Origin: Rhodomicrobium lacus
GTDB taxonomy: Bacteria > Pseudomonadota > Alphaproteobacteria > Rhizobiales > Rhodomicrobiaceae
Assembly (NCBI RefSeq): GCF_003992725.1
Contig: NZ_RZNF01000002.1
Coordinates: forward strand, 558,001-622,000
DNA length: 64,000 nucleotides
Reading direction: 5' to 3'
The notes below the pieces were generated by a model that was not told the origin of the DNA, did not search any database, and saw only the letters and a list, made by a program, of their open reading frames with translations. Position numbers and translations under genes: made by a program. Positions 44,784-55,818 of the stretch are shown here, in pieces (the stretch's first letter is position 1; every line of letters starts with the position of its first letter).

Positions 44784-46783
44784 AAGCCTCCGACCCAACA
44801 GACACCTTCCGTCAGGAAGCCAGAGAACTCCTGGACGCACTCGAAGAGACACTGCTCGACCTCGAACAGCGGCCGGACGACAAGGCTCTCGTGGACCAGA
44901 GTTTCCGCGCCCTGCACACGCTGAAAGGCTCGGGCGCGATGTTCGGCTTCGACGAGATGGCCGAGTTCGTCCACGAATTCGAGACGGCCTTCGATCGGGT
45001 CCGCAAAGGCAGTGCGCCCATCAGTCCCGCGCTCGCCGCCATCGCGCTGGCAGCAAAGGACCACATCCATAGGCTCATCGTCGAGCCCGCCCTTCATGCC
45101 GACGATTCTGCCAGGCTCCTCAGCGAACTTCGCGAGGCAGCGAGCAAGGCGGAGAGTGACGCGGAAGAGGTTACAGAGGCTCTTTCCGAGCGGCCCCGCG
45201 GAGGTTGCCTTGTCCGCTTCCGGCTTCCGGCCGACGCGATCGCCTTCGGCACGAATCCATTGCTTCTTCTCGATGAGTTACGCGAGCTTGGCGCCTGCTC
45301 CGTGAAGGCGTTGGTCGATCAACTGCCCCCGCTCGAAGTCATGAACCCGCAAGCGTCCTATCTCGGCTGGGAAGTTACCTTCCCGAACGAGGTCGGAACA
45401 GACAAGATCGAGGACGTCTTTCTTTTCATCCGCGACGGAACCGACCTTTCGATCAAACCTATCGATCAGGGCGACGCGTTCACGGCACCCGAACCAGCCG
45501 AAGAGCAGGACAGCGAAACGCCTGCGGCCTCCAAGCCGGATGCGGATGAGCCTTCCCGTCGCGCGAGGGATATCGCACCGGCGGCCAACAAGGCCAGTTC
45601 ATCCGTAAGAGTTGCGGCTGAACGGCTCGACGAGTTGATGGACAGGGTTGGGGAACTGGTGATCGTCCAGTCGCGTCTCTCCCAGATCGCGGGCGCCAGC
45701 AACGATCTCAATCTCAAGGCCGTCGTGGAAGAACTCGGCAGGCTCTCTTCCGGGCTTCGCGACACCACCATGGGAATCAGGATGGTGCCGATCGGCACGG
45801 TCTTCTCGCGCTTTCGCCGTCTCGTTCACGACCTGTCGAATGATCTCGGCAAGGAGGTCGATTTCGTCACGACCGGCGGTGAAACCGAACTCGACAAGAC
45901 CATGATCGAGCGTCTGGCCGACCCGCTCGTGCATATCATTCGCAACGCTATCGATCATGGTCTGGAGAGCCCGGAGACAAGAGCCAGTGCCGGCAAGCCC
46001 GCCAGAGGACAGGTCCGCCTCGCCGCGATCCACACAGGCGCGGAAGTCGCGATCTCGATCATCGATGACGGCGCCGGTATCGACGCCGCGCGCATCCGCG
46101 TCAAAGCCGAAGAGGCCGGGCTTGTCTTGCCCGACCAGAAGATAAGCAACCACGAACTGTGCCAGCTCATCTTCCACCCCGGTTTTTCGACCGCGAGCGA
46201 AGTCACGTCCGTCTCGGGGCGCGGCGTCGGAATGGACGTCGTCAAGCGGGCGGTCGAGGGTCTGCGCGGCACGATAGATCTGACGACCACACCCGGACAA
46301 GGCACCGTCGTGACGCTCCGCCTGCCCCTGACCCTTGCGATCATCGAAAGCATGCTCGTACGGGTTGGCCGGGGACGCTACGCAATCCCGCTGTCGGCAG
46401 TGGAAGAATGCGTCGAATTGCCAAGCACAACCGAACTGGGCGGAAACGGGAAGAACTTCCTCAACATACGGGGACGGATCGTGCCTTTCCTGCGGTTGCG
46501 GGAGCTGTTCAAGGTCAATGCGCCGCCGGACCTCCATCAGAAGGTCGTCATCGTCTCGGCGGGCGAGTCCCGGGTCGGCTTCGTCGTCGACCAGATCATC
46601 GGCAACAGCCAGACGGTGATCAAGTCCATGTCGAAACTTCATTCCGACATCGAGACCTTCTCCGGTGCAACTATCCTCGGAGACGGCACGGTCGCGCTGA
46701 TACTGGACATCAGTTCCCTCGTCGCCTTCGGCCAGGCGTTTGAAAGACAGTGGAGAGGCGAAGGCCTGGGGAGGGTTGCATGA
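44780..46783 (+). CDS. cheA: Chemotaxis histidine kinase CheA
   Basis: A 667-residue kinase. The P1 domain has the phosphorylated His46 in SFRALHTLKGSGAMFGF. A P2-like domain spans about 145-235. An acidic linker and dimerisation region follow to about 340. The ATP-binding domain shows HIIRNAIDHGLE (N box near 385), DDGAGID and GRGVGMDVVK. The CheW-like regulatory domain fills 515-650. ATG 44780 is coupled to cheY; the frame is open further back only as a cheY shadow. All catalytic motifs look intact. Confidence 0.96.
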   Translation: MKASDPTDTFRQEARELLDALEETLLDLEQRPDDKALVDQSFRALHTLKGSGAMFGFDEMAEFVHEFETAFDRVRKGSAPISPALAAIALAAKDHIHRLIVEPALHADDSARLLSELREAASKAESDAEEVTEALSERPRGGCLVRFRLPADAIAFGTNPLLLLDELRELGACSVKALVDQLPPLEVMNPQASYLGWEVTFPNEVGTDKIEDVFLFIRDGTDLSIKPIDQGDAFTAPEPAEEQDSETPAASKPDADEPSRRARDIAPAANKASSSVRVAAERLDELMDRVGELVIVQSRLSQIAGASNDLNLKAVVEELGRLSSGLRDTTMGIRMVPIGTVFSRFRRLVHDLSNDLGKEVDFVTTGGETELDKTMIERLADPLVHIIRNAIDHGLESPETRASAGKPARGQVRLAAIHTGAEVAISIIDDGAGIDAARIRVKAEEAGLVLPDQKISNHELCQLIFHPGFSTASEVTSVSGRGVGMDVVKRAVEGLRGTIDLTTTPGQGTVVTLRLPLTLAIIESMLVRVGRGRYAIPLSAVEECVELPSTTELGGNGKNFLNIRGRIVPFLRLRELFKVNAPPDLHQKVVIVSAGESRVGFVVDQIIGNSQTVIKSMSKLHSDIETFSGATILGDGTVALILDISSLVAFGQAFERQWRGEGLGRVA

Positions 46784-47289
46784 GCCACGCGTTCGAGAAG
46801 GCGGGCGTGCCTGCGAGCATGAAGGCACTCACCATCGGACTGCAGGGCGAGGTCTTCGCGCTTCCCGCAGAATCCGTGAGAGAAATCCTCGACATGGTGC
46901 CCATTACCGAGGTGCCCAATGCCAGGGCCTTCGTCGGCGGGGTGCTCAATGTGCGGGGCAAGGTCGTGCCTCTCGCCGATCTCAGGGTGATGTTCGGCAT
47001 GGAGCGGACGCCGCCCGATACCAACACACGCATCGTGGTCATCGAGGTCGATCTGGAGGGTGAGCCGACGCTGGTCGGCATCCTCGCCGACAAGGTGCAC
47101 GACGTTACTGAAATCGCGGGCGCTTCCGTCGAAGAGGCGCCAGCGGTGGGCATGCGCTGGCGAGCGGAATTCATTCGCGGCATCGGCAAGCGCGGCGCGG
47201 ACTTCATCATCATTCCCGACATGGCAAGGATCTTTGGGCCGAAGGAGGATCGCGAGACGTCCTCCGCTACGGATGAAAGGAAACTCTAG
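46780..47289 (+). CDS. cheW: Chemotaxis coupling protein CheW (first copy)
   Basis: A 169-residue CheW. MKALTIGLQGEVFALPAESV and REILDMVPITEVPNARAFVG, then GGVLNVRGKVVPLADLRVMF, are the two SH3-like halves. VVVIEVDLEG and LADKVHDVTEI complete the fold. The start overlaps the cheA stop (ATGA). It links CheA to the chemoreceptors that follow. A 20-residue C-terminal tail (GPKEDRETSS) is not usual. Confidence 0.95.
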   Translation: MSHAFEKAGVPASMKALTIGLQGEVFALPAESVREILDMVPITEVPNARAFVGGVLNVRGKVVPLADLRVMFGMERTPPDTNTRIVVIEVDLEGEPTLVGILADKVHDVTEIAGASVEEAPAVGMRWRAEFIRGIGKRGADFIIIPDMARIFGPKEDRETSSATDERKL

Positions 47290-49014
47290 ATGCAGCTCTC
47301 TCTCAAAGCGAAACTGGCACTCGCCTTCGGTGCACTGCTGCTGCTCGTAAGCGGCCTCGGCGGCATCGCGACCTTGCAGATGAACAAGATGGAGGCCCAG
47401 ACGATCGTTATCACGAACAAGTGGTTACCGAGCGTTGATGCCGTCCACGGCATCAATTCCGGACTGGGACGATATCGCGCCGCCGAATTCAGGCTTGTGA
47501 TGGCGAATACGCCAGAAGAAAGGCGTTTTTCGGAAGAACGTCTGGACGAATTCAGTCAGCGTTTCAAGAAGCACCAGGAAAGATATCAGGCGCTTATCTC
47601 GGCGCCAGAGGAGAAGGAACTCTATGAGACCTTTCTCGCCAAACTCGGTAACTACATGGGTCTCTCACGCCAACTGATAACTCTGGTAAGAGAGAACCAG
47701 ACGGAAGTGGCCGAGCAAAAACTCAACGAGAACCGCGCAGCATTTGAGGATACGTCCTCGACCCTCAATCGACTGGTTTCGCTCGCCGTGTCCGGCGCAG
47801 ATGCCGCGAGCAAGGAAGCCGACGCCGTCTTCGCCCAGTCCCAGACGATCATCTTCAGCGTCATAGGCGTTGCACTTCTCATCGGCATCGGCACGGCGGT
47901 TTTTCTTATCCGCGACATCTTCCGCACACTCGGAGGCGAGCCGACCTATGCGCGAGACGTGATCAAGGAAATCGCCGACGGCAATCTCAACGTCAAGGTG
48001 GCAACCCGCGACGGCGACGCCCACAGCCTGCTGGCGGCAGCGCGAGATATGGTTGCGAAGCTCAAGAGCGTCATTTCAGAGGTCACGACGTCTGCCCGCA
48101 ATGTCGGTGCCGGCAGCCAGGAACTGTCGGCGACGGCCGAGGAGCTGAGTCAGGGTGCCACCGAGCAGGCGTCTTCGACCGAAGAAGCGTCCTCCTCGGT
48201 GGAGCAGATGGCGTCAAATATCAGGCAGAACGCCGACAACGCCGCTCAGACCGAGAAGATTGCTCGCCAGTCGGCCGCCGATGCCAAGACGAGCGGCGAA
48301 GCGGTGGGCAAGGCCGTCCAGGCCATGGAAACCATCGCCGAAAAGATCCTGATCGTCCAGGAGATCGCCCGGCAGACCGACCTCCTCGCTCTCAACGCGG
48401 CGGTCGAGGCGGCGCGGGCGGGCGAGCATGGCCGCGGGTTTGCGGTCGTCGCTTCCGAGGTTCGCAAGCTCGCCGAGCGGAGCCAGGCCGCGGCGCAGGA
48501 AATCTCCGGCCTCTCCGGCGACACGGTCAAGGCCGCCCAGCAGGCCGGCGAGATGCTGGGGCGCCTCGTGCCCGACATCCAGCGCACCGCCGAACTCGTG
48601 TCCGAAATCTCGAACGCGACCCGTGAACAGAATGCGGGCGCGGCGCAGATCAACATCGCGATCCAGCAACTCGACAAGGTGACCCAGCAGAATACCGCCG
48701 CTTCTGAGGAAATGGCATCGACATCGGAGGAACTGGCAAGCCAGGCGGAGCAGCTTCAGCAGGCCGTCAGCTACTTCCAGATCGATGAGGCAGGCTTCGC
48801 GAGCGTTGAGCGCAACCGGCAGCCCGCGAAGATAACGGGGCGCCTCAGCGTCGCGCAAATGCAGGACGCGCTGCGCCACGCCGCTCCCTCGATCGCGGCG
48901 AGCCACAACCCAGCCAGGAAGCCGAAGCCTGCGGCCCAGAACGGCTTCGCCCTCAACATGGATGAGCTTGGCGACGATCTCGACAGGCACTTCGTGCGCA
49001 ATGGAGCGGCGTAA
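47290..49014 (+). CDS. Methyl-accepting chemotaxis protein 1
   Basis: A 574-residue receptor. TM1 is at about 10-30 ([19 protein letters not shown]), a four-helix-bundle type periplasmic domain covers 31-190, and TM2 is at about 191-215 ([20 protein letters not shown]). One HAMP domain follows ([20 protein letters not shown]). The cytoplasmic hairpin tip is the canonical [20 protein letters not shown] with [18 protein letters not shown]. The signalling part is almost identical to that of the next two receptors, while the periplasmic part is unrelated. The C-terminus ([13 protein letters not shown]) has no CheR-binding pentapeptide. It starts right at the cheW stop. Confidence 0.95.
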   Translation: MQLSLKAKLALAFGALLLLVSGLGGIATLQMNKMEAQTIVITNKWLPSVDAVHGINSGLGRYRAAEFRLVMANTPEERRFSEERLDEFSQRFKKHQERYQALISAPEEKELYETFLAKLGNYMGLSRQLITLVRENQTEVAEQKLNENRAAFEDTSSTLNRLVSLAVSGADAASKEADAVFAQSQTIIFSVIGVALLIGIGTAVFLIRDIFRTLGGEPTYARDVIKEIADGNLNVKVATRDGDAHSLLAAARDMVAKLKSVISEVTTSARNVGAGSQELSATAEELSQGATEQASSTEEASSSVEQMASNIRQNADNAAQTEKIARQSAADAKTSGEAVGKAVQAMETIAEKILIVQEIARQTDLLALNAAVEAARAGEHGRGFAVVASEVRKLAERSQAAAQEISGLSGDTVKAAQQAGEMLGRLVPDIQRTAELVSEISNATREQNAGAAQINIAIQQLDKVTQQNTAASEEMASTSEELASQAEQLQQAVSYFQIDEAGFASVERNRQPAKITGRLSVAQMQDALRHAAPSIAASHNPARKPKPAAQNGFALNMDELGDDLDRHFVRNGAA

Positions 49015-49032
49015 GCCTCTTCCACTCATCAC

Positions 49033-49056
49033 CCCGGCCGTTCCGGCGGCCGGGGT
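49033..49056 (+). repeat. Intergenic GC-rich hairpin, copy 1
   Basis: CCCCGGCCG (49033-49041) and CGGCCGGGG (49048-49056) form a perfect nine-base stem with a TTCCGG loop, 19 bases after the receptor 1 stop. No T-run follows. The same hairpin recurs after receptors 2 and 3, so it is part of the duplicated unit. Confidence 0.75.
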
Positions 49057-49229
49057 CCCCTTATCGAAAACAGCGAGGACGATGGCAAGAAAAACCGAAC
49101 GTTACAAGGGGGCGCCCTTTGCTCGATTTCGCACGAATACAGAGCGGATGAAGCCCCCCTGGCATCTGATGATCAACACTACCAAAGACCGCCCTTAAGT
49201 CAGGCGGCTGCACCAGACGGAACAGTATC

Positions 49230-51047
49230 ATGCGCTTTACTATAAAGCTAAAACTTGCATTAGCTTTCGGAACCATCATCGCCTTGGTTCTGGGGCTCTC
49301 CCTTTACGCCATATCGAGCTTGAACTCGCTGAATTCGGCCATCACCGACGTCCTAAAAGGCCCGGTGAAACGGCTTGAGCTCTCCTATCAAGTCAATCTC
49401 CACATCTCCGATAGCATCAGGGCTCAGAAAAATGCGCTTTTGACGCAGGACAGCCGGGAGGCCGCCGACTTTGCGAGAAAAGCGGTCAGCAGTCTCCAGG
49501 ATGCCGAACGCGGTTGGAAAGACGGTCTCGCCAGGGCTACGGAAGCGGGACGCCCTTACTGGACCAGCTTGTCCAATCTCGGCGAAAAGCTGACCCAGGC
49601 GACGCAGAACTTTTCCGCTGCACTGAATTCGGGCGACAAGGCAACCGCGACCGACATTTCAAACGGCGAGATCCGGACGATCTATGCCGAGGTGAGCAAG
49701 GCAATCGAGACGCTCATTGAAAGACAGCAAAACCAGTTGGAACAGGCCGATCATGACACCGACGTTCTTTATGCCGATACGTTAAAACTTCTGATGATTG
49801 CCGTCGCAGCGGTATTGCTCATCGCTGTGGCCGCCGGCCTGTGGATTTCGCTCGGCATCAACAACGGCCTGCGCAAGGTCAAGACCGCGGCGGATGCGGT
49901 CGCTATCGGCGACCTCAACCACACTGTCGAAATCAGAACGAACGACGAGATCAAGGATCTGGTCGAGACCTTCAACGCCATGACCGGCAACCTGCGCGCG
50001 ACTGCAGCGGTTGCCGATCGCATCGCCAACGGCGACCTCACCGTCTCGCACAAGCCGCTGTCGGACAAGGACACGCTCGGTCTCGCTCTCGCCAGCATGG
50101 TCGAGCGCCTGCGCGGCGTCATCTCGGAGGTCACGACGTCCGCCCGCAATGTCAGCGCCGGGAGCCAGGAACTGTCCGCGACAGCCGAGGAACTGAGCCA
50201 GGGTTCAACGGAGCAGGCATCTTCGACCGAAGAAGCGTCCTCATCAGTGGAGGAGATGGCGTCGAATATCAAACAGAACGCCGACAACGCCGCTCAGACC
50301 GAGAAAATGGCGCGCCAGTCGGCAACCGATGCCAAGACGAGCGGCGAAGCGGTGGGCAAGGCCGTGCAGGCCATGGAAACCATCGCCGAAAAGATCCTGA
50401 TCGTTCAGGAGATCGCCCGGCAGACCGACCTTCTCGCGCTCAACGCGGCGGTCGAAGCGGCGCGGGCGGGCGAGCATGGCCGCGGGTTTGCGGTCGTCGC
50501 CTCCGAGGTTCGCAAGCTCGCCGAGCGAAGCCAAGCCGCGGCGCAGGAAATCTCCGGCCTCTCCGGCGACACGGTCAAGGCCGCCCAGCAGGCCGGCGAG
50601 ATGCTGGGGCGCCTCGTGCCCGACATCCAGCGCACCGCCGAACTGGTGTTCGAAATCTCGAACGCCACCCGTGAACAGAATGCGGGCGCGGCGCAGATCA
50701 ACATCGCGATCCAGCAGCTCGACAAGGTGACCCAGCAGAACACCGCCGCGGCCGAGGAAATGGCATCGACATCGGAGGAACTGGCAGGCCAGGCCGAGCA
50801 GCTTCAGCAGGCCGTCGCCTACTTCCGGATCGATGAGGCAGGCTCGGCGAGGGTCGAGCGCAACCGGCAGCCCGCGAAGATAACGGGGCGCCTCAGCGTC
50901 GCGCAAATGCAGGACGCGCTGCGCCACGCCGCTCCCTCGATCGCGCCCAGAAGCCCGAAGCCCTCGGCCCAGAACGGCTTCGCCCTCAACATGGATGAGC
51001 TTGGCGACGATCTCGACAAGCAGTTCGTGCGCAACGGAGCGGCATGA
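49230..51047 (+). CDS. Methyl-accepting chemotaxis protein 2
   Basis: A 605-residue receptor. TM1 is at about 8-30 ([20 protein letters not shown]), a periplasmic helical bundle follows, and TM2 is at about 190-213 ([19 protein letters not shown]). Two HAMP-like units come next: [20 protein letters not shown] and [20 protein letters not shown]. The signalling tip [20 protein letters not shown] is unchanged from receptor 1. It is a close paralogue of receptor 3 along its whole length, and the upstream 130 bases are also shared, which shows a tandem duplication. Confidence 0.95.
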   Translation: MRFTIKLKLALAFGTIIALVLGLSLYAISSLNSLNSAITDVLKGPVKRLELSYQVNLHISDSIRAQKNALLTQDSREAADFARKAVSSLQDAERGWKDGLARATEAGRPYWTSLSNLGEKLTQATQNFSAALNSGDKATATDISNGEIRTIYAEVSKAIETLIERQQNQLEQADHDTDVLYADTLKLLMIAVAAVLLIAVAAGLWISLGINNGLRKVKTAADAVAIGDLNHTVEIRTNDEIKDLVETFNAMTGNLRATAAVADRIANGDLTVSHKPLSDKDTLGLALASMVERLRGVISEVTTSARNVSAGSQELSATAEELSQGSTEQASSTEEASSSVEEMASNIKQNADNAAQTEKMARQSATDAKTSGEAVGKAVQAMETIAEKILIVQEIARQTDLLALNAAVEAARAGEHGRGFAVVASEVRKLAERSQAAAQEISGLSGDTVKAAQQAGEMLGRLVPDIQRTAELVFEISNATREQNAGAAQINIAIQQLDKVTQQNTAAAEEMASTSEELAGQAEQLQQAVAYFRIDEAGSARVERNRQPAKITGRLSVAQMQDALRHAAPSIAPRSPKPSAQNGFALNMDELGDDLDKQFVRNGAA

Positions 51048-51075
51048 GCTTCCTTCGGCAGAGCTTGCTACCCCT

Positions 51076-51097
51076 CCCGGCCGCTCCGGCGGCCGGG
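51076..51097 (+). repeat. Intergenic GC-rich hairpin, copy 2
   Basis: CCCGGCCG (51076-51083) and CGGCCGGG (51090-51097) form an eight-base stem with a CTCCGG loop, 28 bases after the receptor 2 stop. It is equivalent to the hairpins after receptors 1 and 3. Confidence 0.75.
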
Positions 51098-51273
51098 GCC
51101 CCTTACCAGAAAACAGCGAGGACGACGGCAAGAAAAACTGAACGTTACAAGGGGGCGCTCTTTACTTGATCACGGACGCATACAGAACGGATGCCCCTCC
51201 CCCCGGGCATCTCCCGATCAACACCACCAAGAGCGCCCATAGTGGCGGGCGCCAACCAGACGGAACAAGTGTT

Positions 51274-53205
51274 ATGCGCTTCACCATAAAGCTAAAACTT
51301 GCATTGGCTTTCGGAACCATCATCGCCTTGGTCCTGGGGCTCTCCCTTTACGCCATATCGAGCTTGAACTCGCTGAATTCGGCCATCACCGATGTCATAA
51401 AAGGCCCGGTAAAGCGGCTTGAGCTCTCCTATCAAGTCAATCTCCACATCCTTGAGAGTATCAGGACTCAGAAAAACGCGCTTCTGGCGCAAGACAGCCG
51501 GGAGATCGAAGATTTCTCGCGAAAAACGGTCCGCAGTCTTCAGGATGCCGAACGCGTTTGGAAAGACGGTCTCGCCAAGGCTCCGGAAGCGGGACGCCCT
51601 TACTGGATCAGCGTCTCCAATCTCGGCGAGAAGCTCACTCAGGCGACGCAGAACTTTTCCGCAGCACTGAATTCGGGCAACAAGGCAACCGCAACGGACA
51701 TTTCAAACGGCGATATCCGGACTATCTATGCCGAGGTGAGCAAGGCGGTCGAGACGCTCATTGATATTCAGCAAAAACTGTTGGAACAAGCCGATCATGA
51801 CACCGACGTTCTTTATGCCGATACGTTAAAGCTTCTGATGATTGCCGTCGCAGCAGTATTGCTTATCGCTGTGGCCGCCGGCCTGTGGATTTCGCTCGGC
51901 ATCAACAACGGCCTGCGCAAGGTCAAGGCCGCGGCGGATGCGGTCGCTATCGGCGACCTCAACCACACTGTCGAAGTCAGAACGGACGACGAGATCAAGG
52001 ATCTGGTCGAGACCTTTAACACGATGACCCGCAACCTGCGCGCGACTGCCGCGGTCGCCGATCGCATCGCCAACGGCGACCTTTCCAGCGACGTCAAACC
52101 GCTTTCGGACAAGGACACGCTCGGTATCGCCATGCAGGGCATGACCGCCAATCTTCGCCAGACCGCGCATGTTGCAGACAAGATCGCCAGCGGCGACCTC
52201 ACCGTCTCGCACAAACCGCTGTCAGACAAGGACACGCTCGGTCTCGCCCTCGCCAGCATGGTCGAGCGCCTGCGCGGCGTCATCTCGGAGGTCACGACGT
52301 CCGCCCGCAATGTCAGCGCCGGGAGCCAGGAACTGTCGGCGACGGCCGAGGAACTGAGCCAGGGCTCAACGGAGCAGGCATCCTCGACCGAAGAAGCGTC
52401 CTCCTCGGTGGAGGAGATGGCGTCGAATATCAGGCAGAACGCCGACAACGCCGCTCAGACCGAGAAAATGGCGCGCCAGTCGGCCATCGATGCCAAGACG
52501 AGCGGCGAAGCGGTGGACAAGGCCGTCCAGGCCATGGAAACCATCGCCGAAAAGATCCTGATCGTGCAGGAGATCGCCCGGCAGACCGACCTCCTCGCGC
52601 TCAACGCGGCGGTCGAAGCGGCTCGGGCGGGCGAGCATGGCCGCGGGTTTGCGGTCGTCGCCTCCGAGGTTCGCAAGCTCGCCGAGCGAAGCCAAGCCGC
52701 GGCGCAGGAAATCTCCGGCCTCTCCGGCGACACGGTCAAGGCCGCCCAGCAGGCCGGCGAGATGCTGGGGCGCCTCGTGCCCGACATCCAGCGCACCGCC
52801 GAACTGGTGTTCGAAATCTCGAACGCCACCCGTGAACAGAATGCGGGCGCGGCGCAGATCAACATCGCGATCCAGCAGCTCGACAAGGTGACCCAGCAGA
52901 ACACCGCCGCGGCCGAGGAAATGGCATCGACTTCGGAGGAACTGGCAGGCCAGGCCGAGCAGCTTCAGCGGGCCGTCAGCTACTTCCGGATCGATGAGGC
53001 AGGCTTCGCGAACGTTGAGCGGCAGCCCGCGAAGGCGACGGGGCGCCTCAGCGTCGCGCAAATGCAGGACGCGCTGCGCCACGCCAGCCCCTCGATTGCG
53101 TCCAGAAGCCCAAAGCCTTCGGCCCAGACTGGCTTCACTCTCAACATGAACGAGCAGCTCGGCGACGATCTCGACAAGCAGTTCGTACGCAACGGAGCGG
53201 CATGA
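51274..53205 (+). CDS. Methyl-accepting chemotaxis protein 3 (extra HAMP unit)
   Basis: A 643-residue receptor that starts [20 protein letters not shown], identical to receptor 2; the longer frame back to 51166 is duplicated spacer. Layout is TM1, periplasmic bundle, TM2, HAMP chain, signalling hairpin. Compared with receptor 2 it has one added 39-residue HAMP unit at 52054-52170 ([20 protein letters not shown] and on), giving three units in series. The periplasmic domain shows scattered substitutions relative to receptor 2 (for example [20 protein letters not shown]). The signalling tip is unchanged. Confidence 0.95.
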   Translation: MRFTIKLKLALAFGTIIALVLGLSLYAISSLNSLNSAITDVIKGPVKRLELSYQVNLHILESIRTQKNALLAQDSREIEDFSRKTVRSLQDAERVWKDGLAKAPEAGRPYWISVSNLGEKLTQATQNFSAALNSGNKATATDISNGDIRTIYAEVSKAVETLIDIQQKLLEQADHDTDVLYADTLKLLMIAVAAVLLIAVAAGLWISLGINNGLRKVKAAADAVAIGDLNHTVEVRTDDEIKDLVETFNTMTRNLRATAAVADRIANGDLSSDVKPLSDKDTLGIAMQGMTANLRQTAHVADKIASGDLTVSHKPLSDKDTLGLALASMVERLRGVISEVTTSARNVSAGSQELSATAEELSQGSTEQASSTEEASSSVEEMASNIRQNADNAAQTEKMARQSAIDAKTSGEAVDKAVQAMETIAEKILIVQEIARQTDLLALNAAVEAARAGEHGRGFAVVASEVRKLAERSQAAAQEISGLSGDTVKAAQQAGEMLGRLVPDIQRTAELVFEISNATREQNAGAAQINIAIQQLDKVTQQNTAAAEEMASTSEELAGQAEQLQRAVSYFRIDEAGFANVERQPAKATGRLSVAQMQDALRHASPSIASRSPKPSAQTGFTLNMNEQLGDDLDKQFVRNGAA

Positions 53206-53224
53206 GCCTTTTCCACTCACATCA

Positions 53225-53248
53225 CCCCGGCCGTTCCGGCGGCCGGGG
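53225..53248 (+). repeat. Intergenic GC-rich hairpin, copy 3
   Basis: CCCCGGCCG (53225-53233) and CGGCCGGGG (53240-53248) form the same nine-base stem as copy 1, 20 bases after the receptor 3 stop and 30 bases before the second cheW. Confidence 0.75.
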
Positions 53249-53277
53249 GCCCCTTATCGAAAAACTGCGAGGACAGG

Positions 53278-53742
53278 ATGACCGACCAAACACAATATGT
53301 GACGCTTGGCGTCGCCGACGGTCTTTTCGCCGTGCCCGTCGAGAGCGTTCAGCAAATTCTTGAAATCCAGCCTGTCGCGGCGATGCCGAACGCACCGGCC
53401 GATTTTATCGGCCTGATCGATGTTCGCGGCCAGAATGTGCCGGTGATCGATCTGCGAACCAAACTGGCGCTGCCGGCTTCGGCAGACACGCAAAACACCC
53501 GGATCGTCGTTCTCGACGTCTCGGTCGAGGGAGCCACGCGCCGATTCGGTCTGAAAACAGACCGCGTCTTCGAGGTGACCGGCCTCGATCAAGGCGCGCT
53601 CGAACCTCCGCCGGATCTTGGAGCGAGATGGCGCGCTGACTGCGTGGCGGGTGTGGGACGACGCGCCGGAGCGTTCGTCACCGTCCTCGATCTCGACCGG
53701 CTGTTTCTGGCCGACGTCCTCGCGTCGGACTCGTTGGCCTGA
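53278..53742 (+). CDS. cheW: CheW-like coupling protein (second copy)
   Basis: A 154-residue CheW. YVTLGVADGLFAVPVESVQQ, ILEIQPVAAMPNAPADFIGL and IDVRGQNVPVIDLRTKLALP are the family strands, and IVVLDVSVEG begins the second half. It differs clearly from the first CheW (no C-terminal tail). GAGGACAG lies just upstream of the start. Two couplers in one operon may serve different receptors or set array stoichiometry. Confidence 0.94.
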   Translation: MTDQTQYVTLGVADGLFAVPVESVQQILEIQPVAAMPNAPADFIGLIDVRGQNVPVIDLRTKLALPASADTQNTRIVVLDVSVEGATRRFGLKTDRVFEVTGLDQGALEPPPDLGARWRADCVAGVGRRAGAFVTVLDLDRLFLADVLASDSLA

Positions 53743-53803
53743 GGCGCGCGCAGCAGGTGCAACTCGCCTTGATTGACCCGACCCGTATTTGTGGAGTTTT
53801 AGC

Positions 53804-54685
53804 ATGACCGTTGCCCAGCTTGCCGAAGCCCGGCGCGAGAGGATGCCCGATTTCGATCAGCTCGGAGACCGTGACTTCGCGCGCATAGCGACACTGGTCA
53901 GCCGGCAGACCGGAATCCGATTGCCGCCATCGAAAAGAACGATGATCGAAACGCGACTGCGCAAGCGCATGCGCGCCTGCGCCAAGCCGACCTTCGATGC
54001 CTATTGTGCCTACTTGTTCGACAAAGGCGTCGAGGGGACCGAGTTAACGCATCTGATCGATGTGGTGACGACAAACAAGACGGATTTTTTCCGCGAGCCT
54101 GATCATTTCAGCTTCCTTGCCGATCGAGCCGTACCGGATCTGGTTGCCCGCCGCGCCGGCGAGAGAACGCCGCATCTGAAACTCTGGAGCGCGGCAAGTT
54201 CAAACGGCGCCGAGGCCTACACCATGGCCATGATCCTCGCCGATATGGCAGGCGCCAATCTCCGCTTCCAATTCTCGATACTCGGCACCGACGTCTCGAC
54301 GAGGATGCTGGCTGCCGCGAGGCGCGCGGTTTATCCGGCTGGTTTCGTGTCTCCTGTCCCGGAGGCGATGCAGCGACGCTATTTCATGCGTTCGCGCGAT
54401 CCCGAAGCCAATGAGGTGCGCGTGATCCCGGAACTGAGGAACCATGTGCAGTTCTCAGCCATCAACCTGATGGACGAAACCTATCGATACGAGCGCGATT
54501 TCGACGCCATCTTCCTTCGTAATGTGCTGATCTATTTCGAGAAGGACACACAGGTCGCCGTAACCCGCAGATTGATCAGCCATTTGAGACCGAACGGCTA
54601 TCTTTTTCTCGGCCATTCCGAGACGTGGGTCGGCGCCAGTCTGACCGCACGGCAGGTCGCACCATCCATCTTTCAGGTTTTGTGA
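53804..54685 (+). CDS. cheR: Chemoreceptor methyltransferase CheR
   Basis: A 293-residue SAM-dependent enzyme that methylates receptor glutamates. The N-terminal helical domain has [20 protein letters not shown], then [20 protein letters not shown]. The SAM motif reads [16 protein letters not shown], where relatives have CSTGEEPYS, so the first Glu of the motif is Ala here. [16 protein letters not shown] and [15 protein letters not shown] are standard. ATG 53804 has GGAG at 53793-53796 seven bases upstream. Activity is likely, but the motif change deserves notice. Confidence 0.94.
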   Translation: MTVAQLAEARRERMPDFDQLGDRDFARIATLVSRQTGIRLPPSKRTMIETRLRKRMRACAKPTFDAYCAYLFDKGVEGTELTHLIDVVTTNKTDFFREPDHFSFLADRAVPDLVARRAGERTPHLKLWSAASSNGAEAYTMAMILADMAGANLRFQFSILGTDVSTRMLAAARRAVYPAGFVSPVPEAMQRRYFMRSRDPEANEVRVIPELRNHVQFSAINLMDETYRYERDFDAIFLRNVLIYFEKDTQVAVTRRLISHLRPNGYLFLGHSETWVGASLTARQVAPSIFQVL

Positions 54686-54693
54686 GGCGACCG

Positions 54694-55818
54694 ATGCAGA
54701 ATTCAACAAGACGTTCAGGCGAAAAATTCCGGGTTCTCATCGTGGACGACTCGGCGTCTGTCCGCCAGGCCCTGTCGGACATTCTTTCCAGCGACCCCGA
54801 ACTCGAGGTGATGGCCACGGCCTCGGATCCCTATGTCGCCGCGGAGCGCATCCGTCGGGAGATACCTGACGTCATTTTCCTCGACATCGAGATGCCGCGC
54901 ATGGATGGCCTGACCTTCCTGCGCAAGATCATGGCGCAGCGCCCGCTGCCGGTGGTGATCTGTTCGAGTCTGACCGAGGAGGGGTCGAGCACGCTCATGG
55001 AAGCGATGGAGGCGGGGGCCGTCGACGTCGTTACAAAGCCGCGGATCGGTTCGGTCGAGTTTCTCCAGCACTCGCGAATGCGGATCTGCGATACTGCCAA
55101 GGCAGCCGCGCATGCGAGGCTGAAGCCGCGGGCGACTCAGCCGCTCCGCGTGGAGGCTAAGTTCACGGCCGACGCCATTATTCCCCAGGGTTGGGCAAGA
55201 ACGCGCGCGGATCATTACAGTGCGAGCGATATGATTGTCTGCATCGGCGCGTCGACCGGTGGGACGGAAGCTCTCCGTGATATCCTTCGCGCGCTGCCTG
55301 CGGAATGTCCTCCGATCGTCATCGTTCAGCATATGCCGGAAAAATTCACCGCCGCCTTCGCGCGCCGCCTCGATGGAATCTGCGCCGTGTCGGTCAAGGA
55401 GGCCCAAAGCGGAGATGCGGCAATCCCCGGCCGTGTGCTGATCGCGCCGGGCAATCGCCACATGCTTCTTCAGCGCGCGGGCTCCCGCGTCAGCGTGACC
55501 ATCAAGGACGGTCCTGCGGTGTGCCGGCATCGGCCTTCGGTGGACGTACTCTTCCGATCGGCTGCGCAAAGCCTCGGGCCGCAGGCTCTCGGCATGTTGT
55601 TGACGGGGATGGGCGACGACGGAGCGCAAGGTCTTCTTGAGATGCGCGAGGCGGGTTCTTTCACGATCGCCCAGGACGAGGAAAGCAGCATCGTTTTCGG
55701 TATGCCAAGAGAAGCGATCCGCCGGGGAGCGGCCGTAAAGGTTCTGCCTCTGTCGCGCATGGCGCAGGTGATCATGCAAACGCGCAACCATACAGTCGAT
55801 GCGGTGAAGGCGTCATGA
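54694..55818 (+). CDS. cheB: Chemoreceptor methylesterase/deamidase CheB
   Basis: A 374-residue response regulator-esterase. The receiver has Asp18-Asp19 and phosphoacceptor Asp64 in [16 protein letters not shown]. The catalytic domain has Ser in [12 protein letters not shown], His in [14 protein letters not shown] and Asp in [16 protein letters not shown]. It reverses CheR methylation when phosphorylated by CheA. GAGG at 54684-54687 is six bases before ATG 54694. Its stop overlaps the next start (ATGA). Confidence 0.96.
   Translation: MQNSTRRSGEKFRVLIVDDSASVRQALSDILSSDPELEVMATASDPYVAAERIRREIPDVIFLDIEMPRMDGLTFLRKIMAQRPLPVVICSSLTEEGSSTLMEAMEAGAVDVVTKPRIGSVEFLQHSRMRICDTAKAAAHARLKPRATQPLRVEAKFTADAIIPQGWARTRADHYSASDMIVCIGASTGGTEALRDILRALPAECPPIVIVQHMPEKFTAAFARRLDGICAVSVKEAQSGDAAIPGRVLIAPGNRHMLLQRAGSRVSVTIKDGPAVCRHRPSVDVLFRSAAQSLGPQALGMLLTGMGDDGAQGLLEMREAGSFTIAQDEESSIVFGMPREAIRRGAAVKVLPLSRMAQVIMQTRNHTVDAVKAS

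Noticed and set aside
51166-51273. N-terminal extension of receptor 3
   Set aside because: It is duplicated spacer sequence. Receptor 2 starts at the equivalent of 51274.
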